DNA of 64,000 nucleotides from Volvox africanus (Eukaryota; Chlorophyta; Chlorophyceae; Chlamydomonadales; Volvocaceae), in assembly GCA_030268105.1 (NCBI GenBank), contig BSDZ01000017.1:186001-250000 (forward strand), in the 5' to 3' direction. The translations under genes were made by a program, and so were the position numbers. The notes below the pieces were generated by a model, which was given only the letters and a program-made list of their open reading frames with translations, had not been told where the DNA came from and ran no database searches. Positions within the stretch are counted from its first letter, which is position 1. Every line of letters begins with the position of its first letter. This document shows positions 1 through 12,800 of the stretch, piece after piece.

Positions 1-1471
1 CACACATCGGCCCATGGCTCGCGGCGGCGCGAGTCTTCAGCGGCGCGGCGGCGCCGGGAGCTGCAGCAGCTCCAAGAGAAGCTCGCGAACCAGCCGCCGC
101 CGTCTGCACTGGCGATGCTGAGCGCGAAAATGCTTGTGGAAGCCGGCGAGAGGGTAAGTCGGGTCTCCCTTGAGTGCACAACGTGCAGCAGAGTCAGGAC
201 CTGCACACTTGCTCGTGGCGTGCCGTATTAAGTAAGTTCACACGAGCTCACATGAACCGTCAACCGTGTCGTGTACACACACATACACACATACACATAC
301 ACACACAAGCCGTACTTTGTGTATTATGACGACTAGAGTAGGTAATGAAATTAACCCCAGAACCGACTTTTTCACGGATATATGGCTATCGTACGGGGTG
401 GTTAGGGGGGTGGCTAGTGTGTTATCATTCAAATCTTATTCCTTCTGTAAGCCTTTTCCGACGAAGTGTGTTGCTGATGGTGTTCTTTGCCGAACGATTG
501 GATGCTTTCCGATCTTAGTGGAAAAGTGGAAAAGGAAGCACTTCGGGAATGCCTACTAATGCCAGCTGGATAGGGTCTTGGAAAGTGCACAGCGGCGGTG
601 TGACGTGATACGACCCGTTGTTTTCACATCAGTATCCACTGGTTTGCCGTCCGCCCGTCAGATGGTTCCGGCGCCCAAGACCCCGGGCGGTAGGGCCTTC
701 TTTGTACCCCTCAAGGTGCGTTTGGACGGTTCGTGTCTTGAGGCCTTGAGGTCTTGAGACTCCCAAGGGCGGGGTGGTTTCCCGCACGGCCCGGCAGCAG
801 CCCGGCCCCGGGGGCCCAATCGGCGACGCCGCCGGAAGTTGTTCGGGTATGGAGATCTTGTTTGGCCGCGTAGCAGGGAGAGATGGATGCATCGGACGAA
901 ACCGTGCGCGCTGGCGGCCCCATTCCTGATGCCAGTTGAATGCCTGTGCAGTGCCAGCTTCCGATGCTCATGAGTTGCTATGGCGGCACTGCCAGTCCGT
1001 CTGCGACCCTCACCCCGCAGGCCCCTGAAGCGCACCAGACGGCAAGTTCCTTCATCCCTATCTGCCCTCGCTTGCACCATCGTCCCGCTGGATATGGGGA
1101 AAACGTTACACATTATCGTCAGAATAAAACAACTCCGGTTGTGATCCGAGTGTTTTAATCTTAACGCATGGTGAATATATATCCCCCCCGAACACCCTGC
1201 ACCCGCCCCCAATTGCTCGCTTCTGCAGCACGAGCTTCGTCTGGAGATGTCGGAACAGCCAAGCAGTTCCCGACTGTCGGATAGCCAAACAAGCACCCTC
1301 GGCTTCGGTTCTTTGCCAACTAACTTCACCTCTGCGGGCCCTATGATGGGCGGTACCATGCGGCCCGACACACGTTCCCGCGGCGTCGCTAATAATGCTG
1401 TGCTGAACCCAACGATGGGGCACGCCCGGGTGGTGGTCAGTTCATACGGTCAGTTCAATGGACGGCAGTAG
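1..1471 (+). CDS. Unidentified protein, C-terminal part (5' partial)
   Basis: Two exons can be joined: <1..153 and 1229..1471. The first reads open from the window edge and is rich in Arg, Glu and Gln, ending around EKLANQPPPSALAML, with a short coiled-coil look. It meets a GTAAGT donor at 154 exactly at a codon end. The second exon follows a ttctgcag acceptor in the same phase and ends at TAG 1469-1471. Its 80 residues are Ser/Thr/Met-rich and low in predicted structure, with no domain I recognise. The intron of about 1.1 kb is long for the region, so a missed small exon is possible. The protein beyond the left edge is unseen, so no function is proposed. The join is inferred from splice signals and phase only. 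Confidence 0.5.
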
Positions 1472-1980
1472 CGGTAGGGGGTGGCCGCCATGCAGCAGCA
1501 GAAACTGGAGGAGCTACAACAAGAACGATAGCCACTGCGCAGCAGCTGCTGGTGGAAAAGCAACAGCAACGACAACGACAGCAGTGGTGGAAGAAGTCAT
1601 TGCACCTATCACCAGGAGCTGTGGTATTACGCGGCGATCGCGGCGTTCCTGTGGTTCCGGTGGTCATCGCCATGATACGGTTCTTCTTGGGGGGGGGTTC
1701 TTGTCGTACGAGTTGTTTGGTGGCGGATCAATTCTGCGATGTGTATTGAGTGCTTCGGTGGCCTCCGCCCGCAATGCCGTTTGGATAGGTCATTAGCCCA
1801 GGCACTGCCCGAGGTTCATCCGCGCCTTGGGTGGGCGCGTGCGTGTGTGCATTACCTTCAAAGAAGAAAACAAAGAGAAGTGCGAACCATATATTACAAC
1901 GAGGTGCGGTGCAAACTTTGGCCCGGATGCGTAACGCAGTGTGTGCCTTCATGAGTGCCGTATGAGTTTTTGGCCAAGCG

Positions 1981-1985
1981 TGTAA
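1981..1985 (+). promoter_or_regulatory. Candidate poly(A) signal TGTAA
   Basis: TGTAA is the usual polyadenylation signal in Chlamydomonas and its relatives. This copy lies about 510 nt after the stop codon at 1469-1471. The stretch between is GCA- and GGT-rich and reads like 3' UTR rather than coding sequence. The assignment rests on motif and position only. Confidence 0.3.
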
Positions 1986-4900
1986 TGGTTGCGCGAGACG
2001 ACGATGATGCCCATGATGGCGGTGATAGCGATGAGGATAATGTTGACGTGTGCTTTACTATCATAAGAAACTCGGCTGGATGTCTGAGCAAGATAGTTGA
2101 TTCAGATCTTCGATTGACCTGAAACAACCTGAGCAACTCTCCCATAAAACCCATCTGAACGATCGTCCGGACAGCGGGGCAATGAGATCGAGCTTTTCGA
2201 GCCAGCAGAAGAGTCAGGACTGGAGAGAAGCGGTGCGCCGCGGTCCATGCACGGATAGCATTGTGGAGCTGTAACTTGGGTTTGTTTTGTTTCCTGATTA
2301 GGAGATAAGATTTGCTGATGGCGCTTGTGGCGTGCCTCGTGTCCATGTCCAGTGTGCAGTGGCGCTGCGGGCAGGCCATGAGGACGTGAATGTGCGGCAA
2401 TGCGATACGAGAATCGAATAAAGACTAACAAAGTAAAACCAGAGATAGGATGATCCGAAGAGGGATGGAGGGGCGAGAGGGAGGGAACGGGACGGAGGGT
2501 GCCAGGTACGCGAATGGAGCTCGTGGGGATTCTCCTGACATGTTTTGTGTGACGTGACTATGTGACGTGGTCGCAGTCGCAATCCCTGGGGATCGTAAAC
2601 GAGATGGCCCCGCAATGCTTTTTTGACGACAGCCCGGGCAAAGGGGCTCTCCGTACAGTGTGCTTACGTGTACAGTCGTCAAGCGCCCGTAGCTCCAATG
2701 AGCCACGGCGCGGTTTTTCCTCATTAAATCCGTACGATACGGAAACGTTTACTTTTGGAGGTCGCCAAGTGAAGTGCGGCTGCGTGCAGTGTCAGCGATG
2801 CGTCCAAGTGAGCGAGCTGTCCAGGTGCGCACATCTGATATCCCTAAGAGATCTTTTTGATTTTTAGCAACAGGCAAGTAGTAGGGCAAGTGATAGAGGC
2901 CGAGAGGTCAACAGTGCGGTGCGGAGCGGAAGGTACAGGTCTCTGCGCGTAAGCAAACAGCCTCTCGAGAGGCGCGTCTTAAATTGTTTAGGTGAGGAAA
3001 AGTTGTCTGTGCTTTGTGTCTCCCGCCAAAGCGAGGGAGGGACTCCCGATATGGAGGCTGTTGGTGCGGCGACGGTGGCGATGATGTAGACACCTGAAAG
3101 GCAGGAAATGGTTAATGAGGCGAAGGTGATAGAGGTCGCGGAGGTGGGGGAGTGATGCACCCAGGCAGACGGCGGGCATTGGCTGGCTGGCAGGCATTGC
3201 TCCCCGCGCGGCGCCGCGTGTCTTGCGGCTCATTGATGTATGGGGTTCGCATTTCATTTATCCAATAATTGGACATGGGATGGGAAAAGAGAGAATGGAA
3301 GGGAGTTAGCGCCGTCAGCGCCAGAGCACCACCCATTTGGAGGTTAGATGTTTGGGAGTGGGTCAGTGTGCCCGAGGTTGGCGACTGCGGCCGCGACTGT
3401 GGCTGCGGTTACAGCGACATCAGTCGTAACCGTGGGGTTATGAAAGCAATCGGACCTGGATATGGGTGTAAGACCGACGAGGGTTGGGGTGGTTTAAGTG
3501 ATGCGAACAGTCACTATCCGATCCTGGGAAAACAAGGGATACATCAATGGACACCTCCCGCTTTCTTCACAATGCTTCCACCCAGCTCCAGCTACTTCCG
3601 AAACCTCAGTTCCATTCATGTTGATTCGTTGGATCATCATATCCGTGATGCAAACAGACATGTTCTTCTCCCTCCAAGGCAGCCGATGATGCGCCCCAAT
3701 GGGAGCGGGTTCAGCGCCTTCAAAGCAGGGGTGGCACAGATGGCTGTAACGTGAGGGCGTAGTGGCGATGACGATGGAGTCCTAGGGCTGATGACAGGGG
3801 TTGAAACCGGGAAAGTGACTTTGGTCGTGGCGAGCTCGAAGGGAGGGCGATACTGCTGGCGGATATGATGTCGTCGTTGCAACCGTGGGGCTCTCCAGTC
3901 TACCCGCACCATTGTAGATGGTGTGAAAACAGTGGGCCCGGCCATGTGAACTTAGGGTTGGGAAAAGTGAACCTACACGAACTGTTTTGTCGCTGTGACC
4001 GGGTTACAAGCTCCGCCCCCACCCGGAAGGGGGTTGAATAAATGAAGGTTGGGCGTCAGGGCACTGTGGTGGTCACATGTGGCTCACGTTCTGGCCTGTA
4101 GGCTGCCAGTGGGAACTAGGAAATGGGGCTGCAGCCCGGGGCCGTGGTTATAACTGGAAATAATATGATTCTTACCTATCCGTGCGTTATCACTACGACC
4201 GGTGACCCCGGGTTTAGCAAACAGACACTTAGTGGCAGTTTTCTCTTAAGCGGTGGGGCGCACGCTCTCGTGTGTTTGTGTGCTTGTTTGTGTGTGTTTG
4301 TGTGTGTACGCGCTCTTACCTTGCTAGGCGTGGCGTCATGCATCTCATCGCCAGCCATCCGCCGCCGTGGCTGCATTGATTTTTTAAAGTGAAAGGTTGA
4401 AAGGGAAATAGCTTTGGTTGGTCGGATGAACAATGTCACTGCACTTAAGGATGCTTGGATGGGTGAAACCAGCGCGATGGTGTGCCGTGGTTCTGCCGTG
4501 GCGTGTGGAAAATGGGACGCTGCGTCTCTGTACCTGCATGTCCTCTTCCGTGCACTTGTACAATTGAGTGTGCATTTCCTTCACAAGGAGGTCTAGTGGC
4601 TTCTTCTGAGAACTGATGCCTCTGCATGTGAATTTGTGAATGGCAGGAAAGAGCATAATGGATCGGTTCTAAGGAGCAGAAACGTATGGGGGCCCTTTTC
4701 CCGTGGTGTTGCCGTTTATGTGTATGTATAATGTGAGTAGGTATAATGCCGTCTGATAACAGCCTGGAGTCTAGTCCCTCCGTCTGTCAGTTTGTATGTC
4801 AGTTATGTCAATGGGTTCTAAAGTACCACGTGTTGCTGTTATTCGTTCATCTTTCCCCGTGGCGGACTTCCAACCACACTGCGGGTCACGCTGTCAGCTC

Positions 4901-7900
4901 GTAGCTCCCGCACGTCCTCAAACTCCTTACCGAGGCCGCCTGCCTGAAATTGCCAGGTTGGCCCTTGCTCAGAATCTTAACCTCCACAACCCTTCCCGCG
5001 CACACACACACACAAATGTACAGGCTGTGGTACGGTTTGTCACCGAACTGCTGATAGTAATTGCCCTGACGGGGGTCGTGGACAAGCAGTATGCTGCCGC
5101 GAGTCCCTGTGTCATGTGCAATGGGGCGATAAGGAATCAAGTCAGGATGATAATAACGATAAAAGGACGATGGCTGGCCGTTGAAAGGCAACTGGAAAAG
5201 CGACGTTTCTCCTGCCTCTACACTTCCTTGCTTCGGGAGGATCCATGGCTTGGGCTACCTGGCGTATGTATTGTTTGGTGCCGGGCCGTAAGATAAGGAT
5301 TGTCGAACCTTAGCAGGTATCTCCCTACAAAGGGGATGCTGATTGTTCCGGAAGGAGGTTATATGGGTTATCTGCCTAGCTGTACTAACTGCTATCGCCA
5401 GGTAGGGCTCCGAGACAGAGCCGTGCCAGGAAAGAAACAATTTATACCTAAAATGCGTGTATTGGCTGAATTGGTGACCATAATGTGTGTAACACGCAGC
5501 AAGGTCTCTCACATTGGCAAGCATGTAGCCGCACACTTGAGGTTTGAGTGTTTGATGCGATCTGGGACGCTGGAGCGCATATGGAAGAGTGGGAAATAGG
5601 GCGCCGCATGCGCAGTTTGAGGTGGTCACGAGCTCTGGTGGGTGGTTTTGAGGCCGTCTCTGTTGCCGTCCACCATTGACTGTTACATGTATGTGGTGAG
5701 AGTGTGGAAGCAGTGCCCCGTACCATGGGTGTTTTGTTAACATGGAAAAGGACCTGGTAGGCCAGACGGTCCATGATTACAGATTATTATGTCCACAGGT
5801 TTTGCGCTAACACAGCAAGGCAGAAAGCATGCTTAAAGTCTAGTCCACACGTCTGTACCTCCTCCATGGCCCGCTCAAGGTGCGAGGTGGCGGCTAAGTG
5901 GCGGATCGTCTCAGCAATGGGCTGCTTCGATCAATCAATCAATTAATCAATCAATCAGTTTGCACCTTCAATCATTTATTCTCTTTTCCCTGACCTCCTT
6001 GCCTGACTTCCGCTTTCATCATTTTAACGAGTAGTGCAACTTAACGTCGTCCACGCTGCCCCCATCTGCATGATCAGGCCTACACTATTGCCTTGCAGTA
6101 ATGAGGGGTGATCGACCTTACGAGCTTACAACGGCGCTAGTATTCTGCGGCGTTGCACCCACGGCTATAGACTCTTGGAGTGGAAGGCACTGGACGGAAA
6201 GAAAGGGACCACGGGACTGCAGCTTCGGTGTGTGTGAGTGTTTAGGAAGCGTAACAGGGTCGCTTTCCTCATCATCAGCGCCCACCTAGCCTAACCTGGG
6301 TGGAGTCCTGCATCTCACTTCTAGAGGGATGCCCTCATCCATTCATCCCAATCGACCTCCAACATCTATTTATTGGGTTCCGCGTACATCATCACCATCC
6401 AGCAATATGTAGCCCATCAACGGCAACCAGCTCTGCTCCAGCAAGGCACAATCATCACGTCCTACATGATCCATCGGCAAGGGGGTCCACTGGCTCATCA
6501 TCCCTTTCCCTTTAACAATTTATCGGTTTGTGATCTGCTGCGGTCCGGAAAGGGAAGGACACCCCAAAGAACCCGCTAACAAGCACCCAGGTACAAATCC
6601 ACAACGAGCCTTGCACCAAGCTAGAGAGCTGCCCTAAGAAACAAAAAGGGCAAAGTTGACGCCGATGACCATTATTTGCCAGTGGCCACTTGCACGCTTT
6701 TTAACACCTCTCCCTCCTGGCGAGCACTCGGCTGAGCCCACAGCGACTGAGCCCACAGTGCAAGCGCGGCAAGAGCTGCCCACGGCCGTAACGCAAGCAT
6801 CACTACACCAAGACTCACCGCTACACCAACAGTGACACGGCTACGGGCAGACATGTGCGCTACCTCCAATGCCATAGAGTAAAATCGGCACCCAAGCATA
6901 CGAGGAAAAAGGAAACCGGAGCAAAGGCAAAACCTCCACTGCACTGGGACCGGCCTAAAACCTAGTGTGCGCGAGGACAGACAGCAAGGCCATGGGGCCA
7001 TATATGACAGAGAGGACGACGGGGGGCGGCCGAGTCACTAAAGCATCCACTTGGTTCAGCACACGGGCCCCTGCCCCTGCGACCATGGCGGCATTCAATC
7101 TGCGGCCGCTACAGTAAAAGTGACAATAAAGAAGCCCCCACACTAAGCAATCACAGCAAGAAGGCAAACTCACTGACGATTCTGACACTCCTGTAGAGCC
7201 GTACATCCAGCCGAGAGACGAGCAACCCAAACTCAAGAAGACACAGGACCCTCCACCGACTCCCACAAATACGGCTTGCCTGCTCCTGCGTGAGAAACCG
7301 TAATTTTGGGTAAGCGCACACATAACAGGTCGATAGGACCTGAACCCTGAGTTTCCAGGGCCATTAGTTGCATTATATGCCGCCGTACATTTATATGCAA
7401 TCCAATGAAGCTTATACGTGTTCAGGCACGACTGTTATGGCACGACTAATATGCCCCTAGAGTTCCAGGTTCTGCCCCGACCGAGAACGGGCCAAGGTCT
7501 CAAAGTTAAGGGCAGGGTGCCCCCATGTCGATGGACGGTGATGACCCCAATTAAAGTGACCTGGGAAAACCACTGATTTTGGAGAAGTCGGCATGGGAGA
7601 CTGGATGAGGGTGCCCCGAAACACCGGGGAAGGTAGGGACTGCCAGGTTAGTGGCCACGGGTGATGTACCCCCCTATCCTACACACAACTTATCAACGCA
7701 AACTAGATTTGCAAACCTCCCATTCTCTTCCCCCCTTTCGACATGATCTCAAAATTCCAAAACACGTTCTTCCCTCCACAAACCAAGATGGTACATATCC
7801 GCCAGTTTGACACCAGAACTGATATACCATCTACATATGTAAGGCTGGCATAACGTATAATGTGGGACCACATCACAAGTATGCCCTCTTTAAAGCGTTC

Positions 7901-8275
7901 AATATCACTCTGCCTACTGTACTCCTACTCCAAGCTACTAACTGCTTTTGAACGTTGCTTGGTCCGGTGGCAGCCGACGCAAGAGTTTGATCTCAGCCCA
8001 AGGGGAAGTGGCACAGCCGCAACCCGGGGGGTATCCTGCCCGATATCCTGGCCGCTGTGGATGGCCATGCGTCCGCTGTGCCGTATGCTTTGGCGGAGGT
8101 CTTCCTTAACCCCCGTTAGGCAGAAGACACATATGTAATATTGTCGTCTGAATAGTGGATGACTTGGGCCTGCTGCGTTCAGCTCACAACAAGCAGGAGG
8201 ATACCAATATATATGTGAGTATGTATACCAACACATTTGTATCTACTACTATAGAAGTATCAAGTGAAATCAATC
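1986..8275. other. Gene-poor intergenic stretch
   Basis: I see no convincing gene here. Open frames of up to about 166 codons occur on both strands (3269-3754 and 4796-5296 on +; 5255-5743 on -), but none has a recognisable domain or a credible exon chain. Small simple repeats are present: GT-rich sequence near 4266-4315 and a TCAA tetranucleotide run near 5932-5957. On the minus strand, 6672-7000 has a short hydrophobic Ala/Leu-rich frame that could be an exon, but I cannot tie it to anything. The composition is more AT-rich than the coding parts of the window. Confidence 0.5.
5932..5957. repeat. TCAA tetranucleotide microsatellite
   Basis: A short run of TCAA units with one TTAA variant. 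It is a simple-sequence repeat in intergenic DNA with no sign of function. Confidence 0.7.
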
Positions 8276-8389
8276 CTCGATCTGAGCTCAGGCAAGAGTA
8301 CCCGCTGAATTTAATCATATCATTAAGCGGTGAAAAAGAAACTAACAAGGATCCCCTAGTAATGGCGAGCAAACGGGAATAGCCCAGCC
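8276..8389 (+). pseudogene. Nuclear LSU (25S/28S) rRNA 5'-end fragment
   Basis: About 115 bp match the universally conserved 5' start of eukaryotic large-subunit rRNA in order: the ctgagctcaggcaagagt block, the cccgctgaat block, the cattaagcgg block, gaaaaagaaactaacaagga, and agtaatggcgagcaaacggg. Several otherwise invariant positions are changed, and the match stops abruptly after about 8389. No 5.8S gene is visible upstream and no LSU body downstream. It is a degraded fragment and not a working rRNA gene. The motifs are directly visible; their conservation is from memory of LSU sequences. Confidence 0.85.
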
Positions 8390-9844
8390 CCCCGAGCACC
8401 CCCAGCGCGTCACATCTCGGTCTTCTTCTCCCTGTTCCCAATTTTCTGTCCACTGCCTTCTATCCGTTAGTTAGCCGTTAAACGTTTCTCAGGATGCATG
8501 CTCCGTTCCCGGCCCAACTCTCAGCTCGAGCCGTAGGGTAACACCACAAGAAAAATCGTCACCTACGGCGGTACGGCGAAAGAGTTTTTGCGCTCCGGAA
8601 TGGACCCCCAAATGCCCGCAATGTGCTCCCCACAAGCAAGGTAACACTCAATAGCGCATTCCACACCTCAACCCCTATTTTCGGATTACCAAATCCATCA
8701 TCACCACAACCGCTCATGGCCGCCACCGCAGCAGCCCTTGCGTCTCTTGAATTTGCCATTTCGATTATTGTCGTTCAACAAGCAAACGTCCGTTTCGACA
8801 GTAGCTGGGACACTTTACTAACACTCTGCTCGAATCTTCAAGTCGCAGCAGCGGAAAGGCAATCATCTTGCGAGTGAGGCACGGGGAGTTTCGAGATATA
8901 CCCTACATCCAGGGAGGGAGACCTTTGCTGGGGCGCCCACGCAAAGGCTTAAGACGCACACGCCATCAATCATCAACACACCGAAATACAACGAAGATGG
9001 CACTTGTGTCAATACAGCAAGCAGTAGTAGCAGTAGCAACCGCCGACGTACACATAGTCAGGCGCGTTGAGATCAAGAGACCATAGCGGATAACATGAAG
9101 GACAGCTGCGAGTGCCGCCAGATGCAGATCCAAAGAAGCATGTGTGCAAATTTATGCGCGGAGGCGCAAGACAATTCTGGAATACTGAAACACGCAAATG
9201 ATAGCTGAATCAACTATATCGTCGAAACCGTTGGACAACCCTTACAAGCCCCGGAATGCATCAGAATAAACATACTTCCCTCATCATCACATGCTCAGGA
9301 CGTAAAAAGGCCACCGCATCCAAGACCTCCTCGTAAAACCTCCACCGCGCACCTATTTAACCCCCGACATGGATTATCCCACCCCTACGGAACAACCAAA
9401 AATCGAAAGCACAAGCAAAGGAAGGGCATCGCCCCATTAATCTTCACAACAGCAAGATGAACGGAAGCACAAGAGGCAATCTTCGCAGCCAGATGAAGAC
9501 ACGGCTGATAAGCCACACCATATAGATACTTCCCTCCCAGGACGAAATGTACCTATATAAAAGCCACACTGCGTCCTCAACGACGTCATCTCCTTAACAT
9601 CCCCCTATTAATAACAGAAGGACTGACGCATTCACGACGTTTAGTCCCATGTTCCCCCCCTCCCCCCCCGAGGAGCTTTGCCAGGGTGATTGGCCCCTCC
9701 CTGGAGAAGAAGACATCGTACACACCACAACACCGCATGCCCACGCGGGTTGTTTTCATCTTGCACCTGGGCCTGGAGAGGCTCACAGGCCCAGCCCCCT
9801 GCCATAAGTGAAGAGCCGGGGCGCCGGAGAGAGTTTCCCTTTCC
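8390..9844. other. Intergenic stretch downstream of the symporter gene
   Basis: No gene is recognised. The stretch includes the presumed 3' UTR of the symporter gene, with a TGTAA on the minus strand at 9246-9242 about 600 nt after its stop, and short C-rich runs near 9652-9669. Sequence bordering the LSU rRNA scrap shows no further rRNA similarity that I can see. Confidence 0.4.
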
Positions 9845-12800
9845 CTAAGTGATCTTGGCAAGAGCCGTTTTGTCTCCGCTGGCCACAAGGGAGGTCCCCG
9901 TGGGTACCGCCGCCGGTTGCGTGTCCTCGTTTGATGGCACCGCCACAACCCCCACTTTGCCGAAGGTTGAATCCGTGAAGGCGGCTCCGTCAGGCGCCAT
10001 GTCGGGAGTGTGGCGCAGCACCCGGGCGAGTGGCCGCATGAACCCGTATGAAAGTAAGTCCCGCTTGCAGCCGTCACCTGTTGGGCATTTTCGGGTCAGG
10101 AAAAGTGGGTCCGGGAGCGGGTTTGAGCGGTTATGTAACGTTCAGTGGTCGTGACAGTTGGCGGTTTAGAACGGTAGTTACATCTTTGCATCTGAACCGT
10201 TACTCTCCTTCCTGGACTCCTTCCCGAGGACGCACAGTCATACCGGTTATGAAGCCAAAGCCAGGCAGCCCGCACAGGAGGTGAGAAATGCCGACCCCCT
10301 TGATGCCAAATAGCCGCAGCAGGTAGGCTGTGATCCCCCACATGGCGGCGCCCACGAGGCTAAAGCCACTTCCCACCAAGAAGATATCCCAGTCGTACAG
10401 GTTGTCGTACCAGACATACCTGCGGGAAAAAGGCATATTTTGAGTCTGATTGACAAACGATAAGGTCGTTGTGTGGCGCCATGAAGGATACAGGAACATG
10501 ACGAAACACCATAGCCTGTAGCGCCCTCTCCGTCCCTCCCTCCCCACTATTGCTCCCCTAAAACCCTCTCCTTACTTGGCGCCCTTTCGCACAGACCCGC
10601 CCTTATCGTCTGGGTTCCAGTAGCGCCCGATGCCGTAGGCCGTGACCGTGAGCATGGCGACACAGAAGCCAAATACGAGAGCCGTCTCGCTGAGGTAGGG
10701 CTTCAGCCGACTGGATAACCCCAGCGCCACCAACAGGAAACAGCACGTGGTCAGCAGGTTTGTGATGAGGAAGAGAGACAGGATCTTGTAGCCTGGAGGA
10801 CGGTGGACGGTGTTGTTGAACAAGAGGGGTGACAGAGGTTCAGAGCTTAAGAGAAGATGCAACCAGATCGTCGCCGCCAAAAGAAGCTGCTACAGCCAAG
10901 AAACAAGGTAAGAAGGGCTGGAGGGAGCGGAAGGCTTTGGGTGCTGGCTGTTCTGAAAAGCACTCCCTGCCGCATCCGCAGCTGCCCCGTCCGTGGCTTG
11001 CCGATGGACCGCCCAACAGTCTTTCACCTTGAAGGGAGATGACGATGAGGGGAATGTTGACGAGCAGCACCACAATGCGTGGAAAGATGGTGTGCTGTCC
11101 CTTGAAGAAGTGCTGCGCTAGCACCGCTGTGATGCCGTTTTGAATGGAGTCTACGGCGGACTCATTCATGGTGGCGGCCAGGATGAGGGTGATGACTCCC
11201 ACCCACGAAGAGATCTGTGCAAAGGAGGATAGTCGGGGTAATAGGCCAATCACCTGGGCTTAAGCTCCTTATGGCATAGTGTTGGAATGTGAGCAACACT
11301 CATATACGAAAGAATGTCAGAGCAAGTAATACGGCCCACGAGGGGCCGGGCGCTTTGCTGACTTCAACACATAGATTCGGTAAAAGATGAGAAATTGCAA
11401 ATGGGTCAGGCAGGAAGGGGAAAGGCAAACGCACAATCTCACATAACCGCATAAGATAACGAAATATAACGAAATCCTTCCCTCCCCCAAATTGCGAAGC
11501 TCTCGGCTTACGGCCCCCCAATCCTTTGTCTCTGTCTCTAGACGGCCGCCTCCCGCCCGCCTGACCCTCGCCTCAAGATGTCAGATCCCGCTTCGCTTCC
11601 AGACGGCCGTACCAACCCGGAGCCAGTGCACCGACCCCCTAAACAACTGACCTGGACTGAGGCGCCCGGAGATGCCTCGTCCCGCTCCGAGGCAAACACC
11701 TAGAAGCGGAGGGGAGATGGAGAGAGCCTCACACTCCCTATCCTATATGGGAAAATCCATCCATATCCAGCTGAATCCACTTTTGCCAGTTGGTGACAGC
11801 GCCTGTGGATTCTCAGCCAGGCATTGTGATTGTCCCATGCAAAGGATATTCGGCTTAAAATCCAGAAGCCTGAAGACGCCTACGCCGTATGATCGCCATA
11901 TATCTGAGAAACGCCAACAAACTTAAGGATTTTGTGTGCGGCCCAAGTTGAACACGCAGACGCGGAGCCTGGATTGCGCACAGGCTACTCCGAAGCGGTG
12001 CCCCCGCTCCGTCCTTACATTCGCCCAACACCAACCCAACTCCGCCCAGGCCCCACTGGTGAACCGGGGCCTCAATACTTAAATGCTGCGCAATTCGGCA
12101 TATACGAATTGCTTTATACATGTCTACACCAATATCGCGTTCTCGCCCATCCTGAACTCAACCCAACATCTCAGTTCCATCCGCCAGCATATCCGCAACA
12201 CTTTTGCTACCACCCCCAGCAGCCTGCGGCCCCCACAGCACCCCCTAGGTCGCACCCAAAAGCTGTTTTCCACAGGCCTTTATGGCACCCTTCGTAGCTT
12301 TCTGTACCGCCCCTGTACATATGACTCACAATCATACACCCCCTGCAGCCCCGTACAGCCCGCTGCAGCGCTTCACTCGCCTGGAACAGATACAAGTTGG
12401 GGTCCGTATCCGCAGTGATGTATCCGCCCCACGCCGCTAGCCAGCCTCCGAAACCAAACAAGAAAACCGCCAGCGTGATCAGGACGAAGCCCAGGCCTCC
12501 TCCAAACAGCACTGCGGCTTTGCTCTCAGACGCCCAGACCTTCTGCCACATGGCCTCGGAAAAGACAGTGGCACCAATTAGGGAACAAGGCATCGAGTAA
12601 ATGGAGCTATAGCCGCCCTTGGTGACACCGAGGTAATCCGGGAGGGGCTTCGGCAGGGAGTCGGGGCGGAAGGTTACGATGGTGTAAATCACGAGGACCA
12701 AAATGAAGATGGCTGTGAGGACCCCCTGCGCCTGATCCGTAATGATGGAAATATAGACGCCGCCGTATGCCGTGTATATCATGGTGAGGATGCCGACCAC

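Noticed and set aside
6672..7323. Two hydrophobic minus-strand frames, possibly a small membrane protein
   Set aside because: A join across 6980-6850 is possible, but nothing in the residues matches a family and the surroundings are gene-poor, so no gene is called.
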